This document shows, one piece after another, positions 25,812 to 34,880 of a DNA stretch of 64,000 nt (position 1 is its first letter; every line of letters starts with the position of its first letter). Source of the DNA: Planctomycetota bacterium (GTDB taxonomy: Bacteria; Planctomycetota; B15-G4; SIAN01); assembly GCA_028289345.1 (NCBI GenBank), contig JANQQL010000034.1:40775-104774 (forward strand), given 5' to 3'. A program made the position numbers and the translations under genes. A model generated the notes under the pieces. That model saw only the letters and a list, made by a program, of their open reading frames with translations, had not been told where the DNA came from and made no database searches.

Positions 25812-27248
25812 ATGACACCTGCACGGGGGCCGCGTTCCGCCAGGTCGAGCGAAACGAAAACGTCCGGCCCAGGCAGCCGCGCAGCGATGCGCTCACCGGT
25901 CAAAGCGGCCCTTGCCAAGGCCCTGCTTTGTGGAGCCGCCTGCGCGGGACTCGGGGGGGCAATGGTCTCCCCTGCAGGCGCCCAGGAGGCCTCTCCTCCG
26001 GAAGAGCTGTTCCTCACCGTCGGACCGGTTTCGGCCACGATCCGGGAAGTGCGTCACGCCCAACTCGTCGCCGGGAACAATGCCCTCCGCGTGGATGACC
26101 TGAGTCCCAGAGTGATCTCCGAGACCGTCCAACTCCGCGGCTTGTCGAACCCCGGGTCTCTGACCTTTCGCGACCAGTCGCTCCGCTTCGAACTGCTGGA
26201 TCGCCAACAGCTTCTGCGAAGTTTGGTGGGCACCGATGTGCGAGTGATTCGGCACTACGACTCGGTACCGGTGGTCGTCGAAGGGCGCTTGATGTTTCCC
26301 CCGGAGGTTCCTGGCCCGAACGGCACGACCCCACTCCCCATCTTCGTGCAGACCCCCCAGGGCGAGATTCGGGTGGTCCCCGGTGGCGAACTGGGGATCG
26401 ATGCCCTCCCGGATGGAGACTGGAACCAAGTCCGCTTGGACGTCACTGCCCAAGCCGCGACCGCCGGGCGCTATCGCTTCGAGCTCACCTACCAAACCGT
26501 GGGCCTGACCTTCCGCCCCCAATACACGCTACGGCTCAACGAGTCGCGACAACGCGCCGACCTACTCTCCACAGTGGTCATCGACAATCAAACCGGGATC
26601 GAGTTTCGTGGAATCACGGTGCTCTTGGCGGACTCTGCCGCTCGAACATCTCCCGGTCGGCCGGCGGCTCATGATCGCTTCTATCCCGTCCCGGGATCCG
26701 TGAATCTCCCCGCCGGACGCCCGCTGCAAGTCACCCTGGCTCACGCCGTGGACGTGCCGGTGCAAGGAATCGTCACCCTGTTTCCGGAGGGCCACCCCCA
26801 AGGTCGCGCGGATCGCGACGGCGCAGTGCCCTTGTTCCTGCGCTTCGATTTGGAGAACGACCAGACCATCGGCATGGGCAAGCCCCTTCCGGCCGGCCCG
26901 GTGCAGGTCGTCCAAGTGGACGACCAGTCGCGCCCGCGACGAGTCTCGCTCACCGAGACCAAACACACCGAGCCCGGTCAGCGACTCGTAATTGCAGGTC
27001 CCCGAGTTCCGGGCATCGCGGCCCACCCGACGACCGCCCCCCACGAGCATGGCCGCCACGTCACGGTGAGCCTCTTCAACGAGAAAGCCGAACCAGTGAC
27101 CGTGGAGATCCTTGTTCCGCGCAACGTCGGACAAGTCGTCCAATCCGAGATGATGACCCTGGCTCGGGGTCCCTGGACCATGCTTCGAACCACCGTCGCT
27201 GCCGCGGACACGCAGACCGTGTCCTACACCGTTCGTCGGGATTCGTAG
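25812..27248 (+). CDS. DUF4139-like secreted protein
   Basis: About 478 residues from ATG 25812, chosen because CCAGGAATCC gives a ribosome site 8 bases upstream. In-frame starts at 25740 and 25887 are possible, and the last would place the signal peptide (AALAKALLCGAACAGLGG) right at the N-terminus. The mature protein has a beta-rich pattern: ATIREVRHAQLVAGNNALRV, ETVQLRG, LLDRQQLLRSLVGTDVRV, GRLMF, YRFELTYQTVGLTFRPQYTL and VVIDNQTGIEFRGITVLLA. These follow the layout of DUF4139 proteins (Y.t.GlsW.a.Y.l and NnTG). Function is unknown; by architecture it is an extracytoplasmic structural or adhesion protein. Convergent with the TPR gene at 27262. Confidence 0.72.
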   Translation: MTPARGPRSARSSETKTSGPGSRAAMRSPVKAALAKALLCGAACAGLGGAMVSPAGAQEASPPEELFLTVGPVSATIREVRHAQLVAGNNALRVDDLSPRVISETVQLRGLSNPGSLTFRDQSLRFELLDRQQLLRSLVGTDVRVIRHYDSVPVVVEGRLMFPPEVPGPNGTTPLPIFVQTPQGEIRVVPGGELGIDALPDGDWNQVRLDVTAQAATAGRYRFELTYQTVGLTFRPQYTLRLNESRQRADLLSTVVIDNQTGIEFRGITVLLADSAARTSPGRPAAHDRFYPVPGSVNLPAGRPLQVTLAHAVDVPVQGIVTLFPEGHPQGRADRDGAVPLFLRFDLENDQTIGMGKPLPAGPVQVVQVDDQSRPRRVSLTETKHTEPGQRLVIAGPRVPGIAAHPTTAPHEHGRHVTVSLFNEKAEPVTVEILVPRNVGQVVQSEMMTLARGPWTMLRTTVAAADTQTVSYTVRRDS

Positions 27249-27261
27249 GGGCTCGCCGGGA

Positions 27262-28923
27262 TCACTCCTGGCCCGGATCCTCGAGGGCGAAGCCGCTGTT
27301 CACCTGGGGAGGAGGAGACGTCCCCACCGGCAGGTCGAGTGCTTTGCCCGCTTCCAAGTCCGCCAGCATCTGCTTCAACTTGACCGGATCGCCGGTTCGC
27401 GCCTCGGCCGGCAGTGCGTCACGAGCCTGCAGTGCGCTGCGGAAGTACTGGACCGCCAGATCGTTCTGTTGCTGATTGGCGGCGATGCATCCGGCCACGG
27501 TCAGCGCCGTCACATCCCCAGGAGCCCGGCGGACGGTGTCATCAATCACCTGACGGGCGTGGGCGTAGGCGCTGATGGAGTTGTACAGAATCGCGAGCCG
27601 CGTCATGAGCAAAGGGTTTCGTGGGCTGGCCTTCAGCTCAGCGCGGATCTGGCGGATGCCCGGGAAGTACGGGGCTGCGTCTTGGTACTGCTTCAACCAG
27701 CGCTTGCCTTCCTTCTTCTCTGCAGGGTTGTCCGACTTGGACAGCAACTGCCCGAGGTGACGCATGCTGATGTTGGTGGGATCGAGCTGCACCGCTCGTT
27801 GAAACGACTGACTGGCCTCGCCCAGGTCGCCCAAACGCTGCTTGACCCGCCCCGCGATCTCATGGACTTCGGGAGAGTCCGACAGCAACCCTTCGGCCAC
27901 GGACGAGTGCAGGCTGGCTCGATTCAAGTCACCCTGCTTTAGATACAGCTCGGCGAGACGAACCGATGGGATTCCGGGATTGTCCATCCGCTCGGCCAAC
28001 CACTCGAACGCCTCGATCGACTTCTCGTATTGCTTGGTCTCGCGGTACAGCTCGGCCTGGGCCAGGCGGTAGTCCCCGTTGTCTCCGTCGAGTTCCAAAG
28101 CCCGCATCAGGTGCTCTTCCGCTTTTTCGTAGTCGAGCAACATGGAATGAGCGACGGCCACTCGGAAGTGATAGGGCGCCGTGACTCCCCGATCTTCGAA
28201 TCGCTCAATCAGCTGGTTGTACCAGTGAATGGACTGGGAGTGCTCACCGGCCAGCGAGCTCACCCGAGCCACGCCTTCCACTGCTTGGAGTTCGTAGTGC
28301 GGGTCGAACTCGTCGAACTTGGAACGCTCCACCAACAATCGCTGATACTGCTGAGCCGACTCGGCGTACTTGCGCATGCCTTCCAGCGCCATCCCCGCGA
28401 CCAGGCAGGTCTCTGCGTTGCGCGCATCGATTCGACGCACGATCTCCAACTCGCTGAGAGCTTGTTGGAACTGGCCCACCTTCAGCATGATCTTGGCGCG
28501 CTTCACTCGGGCGTCAGAACGGCCGCTGTCTTCGAGCAACACCTGATCGACGATTCGCTGGGCCTCCACCTGGTTGCCCTGCAGACCGTACAGCTCGGCA
28601 AGCAACAGACGCGAGGTCGGCGGCAAATCGGGGATGCGGCGCAGGGTCTTCACCGCCTCTTCGACCCGGCCCAGATACAGCAAACAACGGGCGCGCAGCT
28701 CGCTGCCTTGGACGTGCATTGGGTTGTTGACCAGGAAGTCGTTGACGACGTTCAGCGCTTCCCGGTCGTCGAGGGCCTCGTACTCGTGGTACGCGTGACG
28801 CAGGGTGTCGGACTCGACCACCCCTTCGGATTGGATCGACTGAGCCGCCGCCGACGGCACGAGGCAGCACCCAGCGCCAATCCATGCGGCGAAAACGGTC
28901 CAGGGAGTACGGGAAGTCTTCAT
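27262..28923 (-). CDS. Large secreted TPR protein
   Basis: 553 residues from ATG 28923, giving a signal peptide (MKTSRTPWTVFAAWIGAGCC...AAA). TPR-type helices follow throughout, for example ARCLLYLGRVEEAVKTLRRI, LLLAELYGLQGNQVEAQRIV, ARVKRAKIMLKVGQFQQALS, YRLAQAELYRETKQYEKSIE and VRLAELYLKQGDLNRASLHS. A low-complexity Pro-rich tail (LPVGTSPPPQVNSG) ends it. It is the last gene of a minus-strand run, 13 bases after the M28-like gene, and probably shares its transcript. Likely an extracytoplasmic scaffold. Confidence 0.87.
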   Translation of the reverse strand: MKTSRTPWTVFAAWIGAGCCLVPSAAAQSIQSEGVVESDTLRHAYHEYEALDDREALNVVNDFLVNNPMHVQGSELRARCLLYLGRVEEAVKTLRRIPDLPPTSRLLLAELYGLQGNQVEAQRIVDQVLLEDSGRSDARVKRAKIMLKVGQFQQALSELEIVRRIDARNAETCLVAGMALEGMRKYAESAQQYQRLLVERSKFDEFDPHYELQAVEGVARVSSLAGEHSQSIHWYNQLIERFEDRGVTAPYHFRVAVAHSMLLDYEKAEEHLMRALELDGDNGDYRLAQAELYRETKQYEKSIEAFEWLAERMDNPGIPSVRLAELYLKQGDLNRASLHSSVAEGLLSDSPEVHEIAGRVKQRLGDLGEASQSFQRAVQLDPTNISMRHLGQLLSKSDNPAEKKEGKRWLKQYQDAAPYFPGIRQIRAELKASPRNPLLMTRLAILYNSISAYAHARQVIDDTVRRAPGDVTALTVAGCIAANQQQNDLAVQYFRSALQARDALPAEARTGDPVKLKQMLADLEAGKALDLPVGTSPPPQVNSGFALEDPGQE

Positions 28924-28936
28924 GACAACAGGCCTC

Positions 28937-30181
28937 TCAAGAGTCGGGAGGGGGATTGCTACCGGAGGAAGAATCGGCGCCAGCCGGGTTGGGGGGAGCA
29001 AACCGCGCTCCATTTTCGCGCTCCTTGGGCCGACCACCCGCAGGCTGCCGGGCTCCAGAGCGCGGGGCTTTGGTCGGCGCCGGCTTCTCGGACGAAGGGG
29101 GGGAGCGCTTCCCGCCGTCTTTGGATTTCGATTTGGGTTTGGACTCGACCTGCTCGGGTCCGTCCGGACCGTACAGACGGTACTTCACCGTCACCGCCTG
29201 CTCGGGCTCGACTTCGCCCCACTTGGAGATCACCTGCGCCTCTTCCAGGGGGCGCTGGAATTGATCCACCATTCGCAGGGTGTCCAGGAGCACCCGGTGC
29301 GTGAGCTGAAGAGCCTCGGGACTCAACACGTCGACGGTTTCCTCCGCCGTGTGGAGGATCGAGCTCCGGGACAAGTCCAGGCCATCCAAGCACAGGGTAG
29401 GAACTCCCGCGGCGCGGAATGGCATCAGGTCGCTCACGACCCCGCCCTGGTCCAGGAACCAGCGCTTCTCGATCTTCAGCCCGCTCTTCTTGGCGGCGTG
29501 ACACGTGACAAATTGGAACCCTTTGTGGGACATTTGGGCCCAAATGGACGGGGGTGCCATTCCCACGCACTCGAGAAGGACCATGGCGTCCACCCGGGCC
29601 AACTCCTCTTCCGAGAGTTCGCTGACGTACGCATCCGAGCCCACGCAGCCTTGCTCCTCGGCGGCGAAGCCCAAGAACACCACCGTGTGCTCCAGGGGGC
29701 GATTCTTCAAAGCCATGTAGACCCGAGACATCAGCACGCACGCCGACCAGTTGTCGACGATCCCGGTGCGTTGTTTTCCAGGAGCGTCCAGCGACGTCGC
29801 GACCACGATGGTCCGATCGGTTCGACCGGGAAGCGTCACTTCCATGTTGTACCCGAGATCGCGAAAGCGGGACTCCTCTCCGAGGAGGATGGCCTGCAAC
29901 TCACTCTTGTTGAGCTGCATGGCCTCGAGAGCCTTTCGAGTCCGCCACAGATAGCGGCTCTTGTCCAACGGCTCGGGAACGACCAGGCGGCGGATTTGGC
30001 CGTCGCTGGCACCGGCGGAACGGAACAGTTCTTCGAACTTCCGTTCCCGCTCTGACGAGTCGGTGCTCGGGGCCTCCTGCATGTCCTTCAAGATCGACAC
30101 GCCCACGGGATAGGCGGCCTCCTGACCGTTGTCGGCGGCCAAGACGCTGAAGCACAGACTCCAAAAAGAAACGACGATCAT
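28937..30181 (-). CDS. M28-like metallopeptidase with altered zinc site and long charged tail
   Basis: 414 residues from ATG 30181, which gives a signal peptide (MIVVSFWSLCFSVLAA). The M28 aminopeptidase core runs about 90-330. It has VDNWSACVLM (bridging Asp), FAAEEQGCVGS (catalytic Glu and ligand Glu) and ILHTAEETVDVLS (His ligand). The usual HxD of the first ligand pair reads TSLDAPG, so His is replaced by Ser. From about residue 345 the chain becomes Lys/Pro/Ser-rich (KPKSKSKDGGKRSPPSSEKP) with no clear domain. Flanking genes on both sides are TPR proteins. It could be a changed peptidase or a non-catalytic relative. Confidence 0.8.
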   Translation of the reverse strand: MIVVSFWSLCFSVLAADNGQEAAYPVGVSILKDMQEAPSTDSSERERKFEELFRSAGASDGQIRRLVVPEPLDKSRYLWRTRKALEAMQLNKSELQAILLGEESRFRDLGYNMEVTLPGRTDRTIVVATSLDAPGKQRTGIVDNWSACVLMSRVYMALKNRPLEHTVVFLGFAAEEQGCVGSDAYVSELSEEELARVDAMVLLECVGMAPPSIWAQMSHKGFQFVTCHAAKKSGLKIEKRWFLDQGGVVSDLMPFRAAGVPTLCLDGLDLSRSSILHTAEETVDVLSPEALQLTHRVLLDTLRMVDQFQRPLEEAQVISKWGEVEPEQAVTVKYRLYGPDGPEQVESKPKSKSKDGGKRSPPSSEKPAPTKAPRSGARQPAGGRPKERENGARFAPPNPAGADSSSGSNPPPDS

Positions 30182-30273
30182 TTGCAAGTTCTCAGGCCCG
30201 TGATCGGAAACGGGGTCGAGGCGTCCAGGGATCGCACGCCTGCGGACCCTCGACAATCAGATCGGGAATCCGG

Positions 30274-31215
30274 TCAAGAATCCTTCAACCGGTTCAGGAC
30301 GGGTTCCAGGGCAGCGCGCCCCGCCGCTTCGTCCGCAGCCCTCTGAAGAGCACGATAGCGGGCCAAGGCAGCCTTCGCCTTGTCCCTTTGCCCCAGGGCC
30401 ATCAGGCACTTGGCCTGATACTGCCAGGCCATCCGGTCGTTGGGCCGGTGGGCGGTGATCGACTCGAAATGGGAAAGGGCTTCCGCATCCCGGCCGCGCT
30501 CTTTCAGGAAAATCCCGTACTGGAGGGCCGCCTCTCCCGGCGCGGTTTCGCTGGCGACGGCCTGTTGGAACTGCTCTTCGGCGAGTTCGTCTTTTTCCTG
30601 CACCCCCAGGACTTGGGCCCAGCGCCAGCGGGCATCGGGATGTGCCGGCTTCGATTCGGCGGCACGCTGGAAGTATCCCTCGGCACGATGATGGTCGCCG
30701 AGCAGCCAGCAGTTCTCGCCAGCGCTGAACAAGAAGGCAGCGCTTTCGGGCTCCAAGGCGACCGCCTTGTCCAAGAACTCCTGGGCCACGATGGTTTGTT
30801 TGTTGAGTCCGTAGGCCAGTCCCAACGCGTGGACGATCGCGGCGCTCTCCGGGAACTCGAGTCGGGCATTCTCGAGCAACTCGATGGCTTTTTCAGGCTG
30901 GTCCGCTTTCAGCGACACCCGGCTGGACAGGACGTACACCCGCGGCACTTCGGGGAATACATCCAACGCCTTGGCTGCAAAACGCTCCGCATCTTCCGCT
31001 TTGCCGAAGTTCACCAAGAATTCTGCCGTCACCAGCCACTTGGCAGGATTGCGAGGCTTTTCTCGACACCAGGCAAGCATGGCCGCCACCGCGGCATCCG
31101 TGTCGCCGGCCGCGTGCTGGCGTTTGCACTCGACAAAGGTCGAGTCCTTGTGCAGCTCCGCGAGCCCACCGCTTTGTAGGCCCAAAACCAAGCAAATCCA
31201 CGAACCGAGGCTCAT
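30274..31215 (-). CDS. Secreted TPR protein, operon partner of CRTAC1 gene
   Basis: 313 residues from ATG 31215, which overlaps the stop of the upstream CRTAC1 gene (TGATG). A short signal peptide (MSLGSWICLVLGLQSGGL) precedes TPR repeats such as WLVTAEFLVNFGKAEDAERF, VYVLSSRVSLKADQPEKAIE, ALGLAYGLNKQTIVAQEFLD, CWLLGDHHRAEGYFQRAAES and WQYQAKCLMALGQRDKAKAA. CRTAC1/ASPIC proteins are often followed by TPR proteins in Planctomycetota, and the two may form one extracytoplasmic complex. The M28-like gene begins 92 bases downstream. Confidence 0.87.
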   Translation of the reverse strand: MSLGSWICLVLGLQSGGLAELHKDSTFVECKRQHAAGDTDAAVAAMLAWCREKPRNPAKWLVTAEFLVNFGKAEDAERFAAKALDVFPEVPRVYVLSSRVSLKADQPEKAIELLENARLEFPESAAIVHALGLAYGLNKQTIVAQEFLDKAVALEPESAAFLFSAGENCWLLGDHHRAEGYFQRAAESKPAHPDARWRWAQVLGVQEKDELAEEQFQQAVASETAPGEAALQYGIFLKERGRDAEALSHFESITAHRPNDRMAWQYQAKCLMALGQRDKAKAALARYRALQRAADEAAGRAALEPVLNRLKDS

Positions 31216-33116
31216 CACTGCTGCCTCACTTCCGCATCGTCCTGACCTTGGCGCAACAAAACCCATCCCTGGGCGGGCAAGCTGGTGTACTGGCTCGTGG
31301 TCCCGTTCGGCCAGGTGACCTCGATCCGATCCACTTTCCCCTCGGCACCGAGCCCGAAATGCAGTCGCGGATCGTGACAGCTCGCAAAGGAGTGGCCGCG
31401 GCGCATGAACCGGACCTGCTCGCTGTCCCCGAGGAACGCGACCACGCGAGAGCCGACCGCGTCTCGATTGTCGTCGGTGGCCTGCAAGCTGACCATCAGG
31501 GAGCGACCACCGGGCGTCTCGTTGATGAGCAGGCTTGGAGTTTCGTTCTGCTCGATGATCACCAGGTCCAGATCCCCGTCGTTGTCTGCATCTCCACAGG
31601 CCAACCCACGACTGGAGCTGCGCCGCTCGAAACCGGGCCCCGCGCGATCGCTGACATCGACGAACTCCCCGTCCACCTGTCGATAGATCGTGTTGCGCTG
31701 ACGATAGGCGAGTTCCGGGCCGCGCTCGTCCGCTTCTGGGTAGACGTGGCCGTTGGCCACCACCAAGTCCAGGCTGCCGTCATTGTCGAAATCCGCGAAC
31801 TCTGTGCCCCAGCTCAGCGCAAAGAACTCGCTTTGCTTCATGCCCATCCGTCGGGAGATGTCGAGGAACTCCATGCCGCTATCGTTGCGGTACAAGGTGT
31901 TGTAGTCATGCGAAAAGTTGGTCAGGAACAGGTCCGCATCCCGGTCGTTGTCGAAGTCTCCACAAGCAATACCCATCCCCGCCTGGGGCACGCCGTCCCG
32001 GTTCAGAGAGGCACCCAACAGATCCGCGAGCTGGGTGAAATGTCCCTTGCCGTCGTTCTCGAACAGGAAGTTCCCCCGCGAGTCGTTGGCCACATAGATG
32101 TCCATGTCGTTGTCGGAATCGAAGTCGAACGCCACCGCGCCCAACCCGTACTGAGGGACCACGTCGTCCCAGATTCCACACGTGGCCGAGACGTCTTCGA
32201 AGGTGCCGTTCCCGTTGTTCAAAAAGAAGTGGTCCTTCTCGGCGACCATTCCTTGGGGTCCACAGGCCACCTTCAAGGTGCGATAGTCGCAGTCGCGCTT
32301 CTTCCAGCATTCCGGATCGCGCTCTTCGTTCATGGCGAAGTAGTTGGCGACGTAGAGGTCCAAGTCGCCGTCTCCTTCCGCGTCGAACCAGCAAGAGCCC
32401 ACGCTCCAAGAGTTCTTCGCCACTCCCGCGTGATCGGAAACGTCGGTGAAGCGCCCGCCCCCATCATTGCGCAGCAGCCGATTGGGCCCCCAGCAAGTGA
32501 TGTAGAGGTCAGGATCGCGGTCGTTGTCGAAGTCCGCAACCGAAACACCCACGCCAAATCCCGAAACCATGGCACGGCTTTTTTCCGTGATGTCGGTGAA
32601 GTGTCCGGTGCCGTCGTTCTCGTAAAGAGTGCTGCGCCCGTCCCCGGCAATCGTCCACGGGTCTCCGGGTTTCTCGCCGGGAACCAACGTCGAGGCATCG
32701 ACAATGAACAGATCCTGATCTCGGTCGCGGTCGAAGTCGATCCATGCACAACCGTTGCCAATCTCCTCCAACGCCCAGGTCTTGGTCTCCGGATCTCCGC
32801 AGTGATTCACGGCCGTCACTCCACGCGACTCCGCTTCGTTGACGAACCAGAACACCGCCCCTTCCGGAACCTCGGTCATCGGAAGCGGTTCGGCTTGCGA
32901 GGACGATGCCTCGGCTCCGCCCTTGTGCTCGGGCGGCGGGAGCTCTTCCGAACCGCACCGAACGAGGGCAACGAGCAAGGCCGCGAGTCCCGCGCCGCGA
33001 ACGACCGCCGACAATGGCGAGGGGCCCGAACGGCGATGGAAGGTCGGCGGAGCGCCGTCGCATCGGGATTTCCCATCGACGGGTGTGGTTGAGGACGGAA
33101 TCAAGGGCTTGCTCAT
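31215..33116 (-). CDS. CRTAC1-type FG-GAP/ASPIC-UnbV secreted protein
   Basis: 633 residues from ATG 33116. A hydrophobic segment ends in LVALVRCGSE, a possible lipobox (LVRC). FG-GAP/VCBS repeats with the Asp-rich calcium loop D-x-D-x-D-x-D fill about residues 120-540, for example IDFDRDRDQDLFIVD, FDNDRDPDLYITCWG and FDFDSDNDMDIYVAND. A Cys cluster (CWKKRDCDYRTLKVACGPQ) near residue 270 is typical of the planctomycete CRTAC1 group. The C-terminal ASPIC/UnbV domain has AVGSRVVAFLG, FASCHDPRLHFGLG and VDRIEVTWPNG. It should form a calcium-stabilised beta propeller outside the cytoplasm, probably for adhesion or substrate binding. Confidence 0.93.
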   Translation of the reverse strand: MSKPLIPSSTTPVDGKSRCDGAPPTFHRRSGPSPLSAVVRGAGLAALLVALVRCGSEELPPPEHKGGAEASSSQAEPLPMTEVPEGAVFWFVNEAESRGVTAVNHCGDPETKTWALEEIGNGCAWIDFDRDRDQDLFIVDASTLVPGEKPGDPWTIAGDGRSTLYENDGTGHFTDITEKSRAMVSGFGVGVSVADFDNDRDPDLYITCWGPNRLLRNDGGGRFTDVSDHAGVAKNSWSVGSCWFDAEGDGDLDLYVANYFAMNEERDPECWKKRDCDYRTLKVACGPQGMVAEKDHFFLNNGNGTFEDVSATCGIWDDVVPQYGLGAVAFDFDSDNDMDIYVANDSRGNFLFENDGKGHFTQLADLLGASLNRDGVPQAGMGIACGDFDNDRDADLFLTNFSHDYNTLYRNDSGMEFLDISRRMGMKQSEFFALSWGTEFADFDNDGSLDLVVANGHVYPEADERGPELAYRQRNTIYRQVDGEFVDVSDRAGPGFERRSSSRGLACGDADNDGDLDLVIIEQNETPSLLINETPGGRSLMVSLQATDDNRDAVGSRVVAFLGDSEQVRFMRRGHSFASCHDPRLHFGLGAEGKVDRIEVTWPNGTTSQYTSLPAQGWVLLRQGQDDAEVRQQ

Positions 33117-33311
33117 AGTCAATCAGGATAACCGAACGGGTTCCTTGCAACCGGCGGGCCAGAGGACGAATTGCCGATGCGTGCTGCCTCCCCCCGCTCT
33201 GATCGTCCAACGGCAGGGGTCATCGAGAGCCACGCCGGGCCGCTCGCACTTCGGTCGACCGGAGGCGCGGTGCTGGTGAAGACGCGCGCCCCGAAACGAC
33301 TCGAGGGATCT

Positions 33312-34748
33312 TCAAGATCCCACCCCCTCCTCGCCATCCAGTGCCAACGGGAACTCCGCGGAAGGAGTTCGGAGATCGGACATCCAACGGGTCATTCGCG
33401 ACAAGACTTCCGGATGCTCGGATCCGACGTCGCGTGTCTCTCCCGGGTCTTCGCTCAGATCGAACAGTTGTACTTGGCGATTGCCCTTGACCATCTCCGT
33501 TCGCACGGCCTTCCAGTTCTTGTCGCGGATTGCCTGCTGACCGCCATAGGAAGCGATCTCGAAGTAGAGCGGCGATCGGCGGGGTGCCGCGGGATCACCG
33601 AGAAGTGCCGGCAGCAAAGATTCTCCATCCAAGCCCCCGGGGATCGCGCGGCCGGCCAGCTGCGCGAAGGTGGGAAGCCAATCCTGGAAACCGGACGGCT
33701 GATGATTCACCGCGCCCGCGGGAATTCGGCCCGGGCCCCAAGCCACCAACGGAACACGGATCCCGCCTTCGTAGACACTGCCCTTAAGCCCGCGCAACTC
33801 GCCGGCACTCTGGAAGAACTCGGAATCAGAGCCGCCAATGCGGTCGTAGGTGGGACCGTTGTCGCTGGTGAAGATCATCACTGTGTTCTTGTCGAGGCCG
33901 AGTTCCTCCAAGAGTTTGCGAATTCGTCCAACGTCCCGGTCCATGCGCGTGACCATGGCTGCGTATCCGGCACGAGGTGCTGGATGGGGCAGATACCCAT
34001 TCCCTCCTTCGTACGGAGGATCCGGCCATACTCCTTGGTACTCGGAGAGGGAATCCTCGGGGACCTGGATCGCGAGGTGGGGAATCGCATAGGCCACATA
34101 AAGAAGGAACGGCCGATCTTGGTGATCGCGAACAAACTGCAGCGCCTCTTCCGTCATCGAGTCGTGAGAGTGCTGCGCACCGGTCAGGCCGCGGTCATTG
34201 CCCTCCAGCGGAACCTTTTCTCCATTGCGCCACAGATACTTCGGATAGTGATTGTGAGCGTGACGCTGGCACAGATAGCCGTAGGCGTGGTCGAAGCCCT
34301 GCTTTTCCGGAACTCCCGAAGAACCCGGTCCCCCAAGCCCCCACTTGCCAATGAATCCGGTGACGTAGCCCGACTCCTGCAACAGTCGGCCCGCAGTCCT
34401 CGTGTTCGTCGGGATGGCGAGCTGCCCTTCGACCTTCTGCTCACGATTGTCTCGAATGAAGCTGTGCCCGGTGTGCAGGCCGGTCAACAGCGTGCAGCGC
34501 GAGGGAGCGCAAACCGGACTTCCCGAGTAGTGCTGAGTGAACCGCATCCCCTCTCGGGCGAGTTGGTCGATGTGAGGAGTTCGGATCTTGGTCTGACCGT
34601 AGCAACCGAGCTCGGCGTAGCCCAGATCGTCCGCCAAAACGAAAATCACATTGGGCGCCGCCGATGGGCGAGGAGTCGATGCCCCCGTCGCGCAGCTCCA
34701 CAAAACGAACGCGAGTCCCGCCGCACCGTGTCGCATCATTGCCCCCAC
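33312..34748 (-). CDS. Arylsulfatase (formylglycine type, S1 family)
   Basis: 478 residues. A signal peptide (HGAAGLAFVLWSCATGA, possible lipobox) is followed by the metal strand VIFVLADDLGYAELGCYG with D40 and D41. The activation motif CAPSR (80-84) in SPVCAPSRCTLLTGLHTG means Cys80 becomes formylglycine. The later metal ligands lie in IFTSDNGPTYD. Family members desulfate polysaccharides such as porphyran, carrageenan or chondroitin; the substrate cannot be told. A short inverted repeat GGGATCTT/AAGATCCC at 33305-33321 covers its stop codon. It is upstream of the CRTAC1 operon on the same strand, 195 bases apart. A neighbouring sulfatase-specific activator was not seen. Confidence 0.95.
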   Translation of the reverse strand: MGAMMRHGAAGLAFVLWSCATGASTPRPSAAPNVIFVLADDLGYAELGCYGQTKIRTPHIDQLAREGMRFTQHYSGSPVCAPSRCTLLTGLHTGHSFIRDNREQKVEGQLAIPTNTRTAGRLLQESGYVTGFIGKWGLGGPGSSGVPEKQGFDHAYGYLCQRHAHNHYPKYLWRNGEKVPLEGNDRGLTGAQHSHDSMTEEALQFVRDHQDRPFLLYVAYAIPHLAIQVPEDSLSEYQGVWPDPPYEGGNGYLPHPAPRAGYAAMVTRMDRDVGRIRKLLEELGLDKNTVMIFTSDNGPTYDRIGGSDSEFFQSAGELRGLKGSVYEGGIRVPLVAWGPGRIPAGAVNHQPSGFQDWLPTFAQLAGRAIPGGLDGESLLPALLGDPAAPRRSPLYFEIASYGGQQAIRDKNWKAVRTEMVKGNRQVQLFDLSEDPGETRDVGSEHPEVLSRMTRWMSDLRTPSAEFPLALDGEEGVGS

Positions 34749-34880
34749 CCCATGTGCCGGACGAAGCCACTGGGTCGGTCGCGACCGACGCGCCTCTTCG
34801 ACGCGATGGACGACCCAGAGCCACTTGTGGAAACCGAATCTATCTCAAACTTTCGGCTTGGGTCTCGCTATGTTCTCGCC

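Noticed and set aside
31248..33092. Plus-strand frame of about 610 codons
   Set aside because: Antisense to the CRTAC1 gene, low-complexity Val/Arg/Gly composition without any domain.
33171..34880. Long plus-strand extension upstream of the RNase H start
   Set aside because: It is antisense to the arylsulfatase, which has complete motifs; RNase H homology begins only at 34881, with the zinc ribbon.
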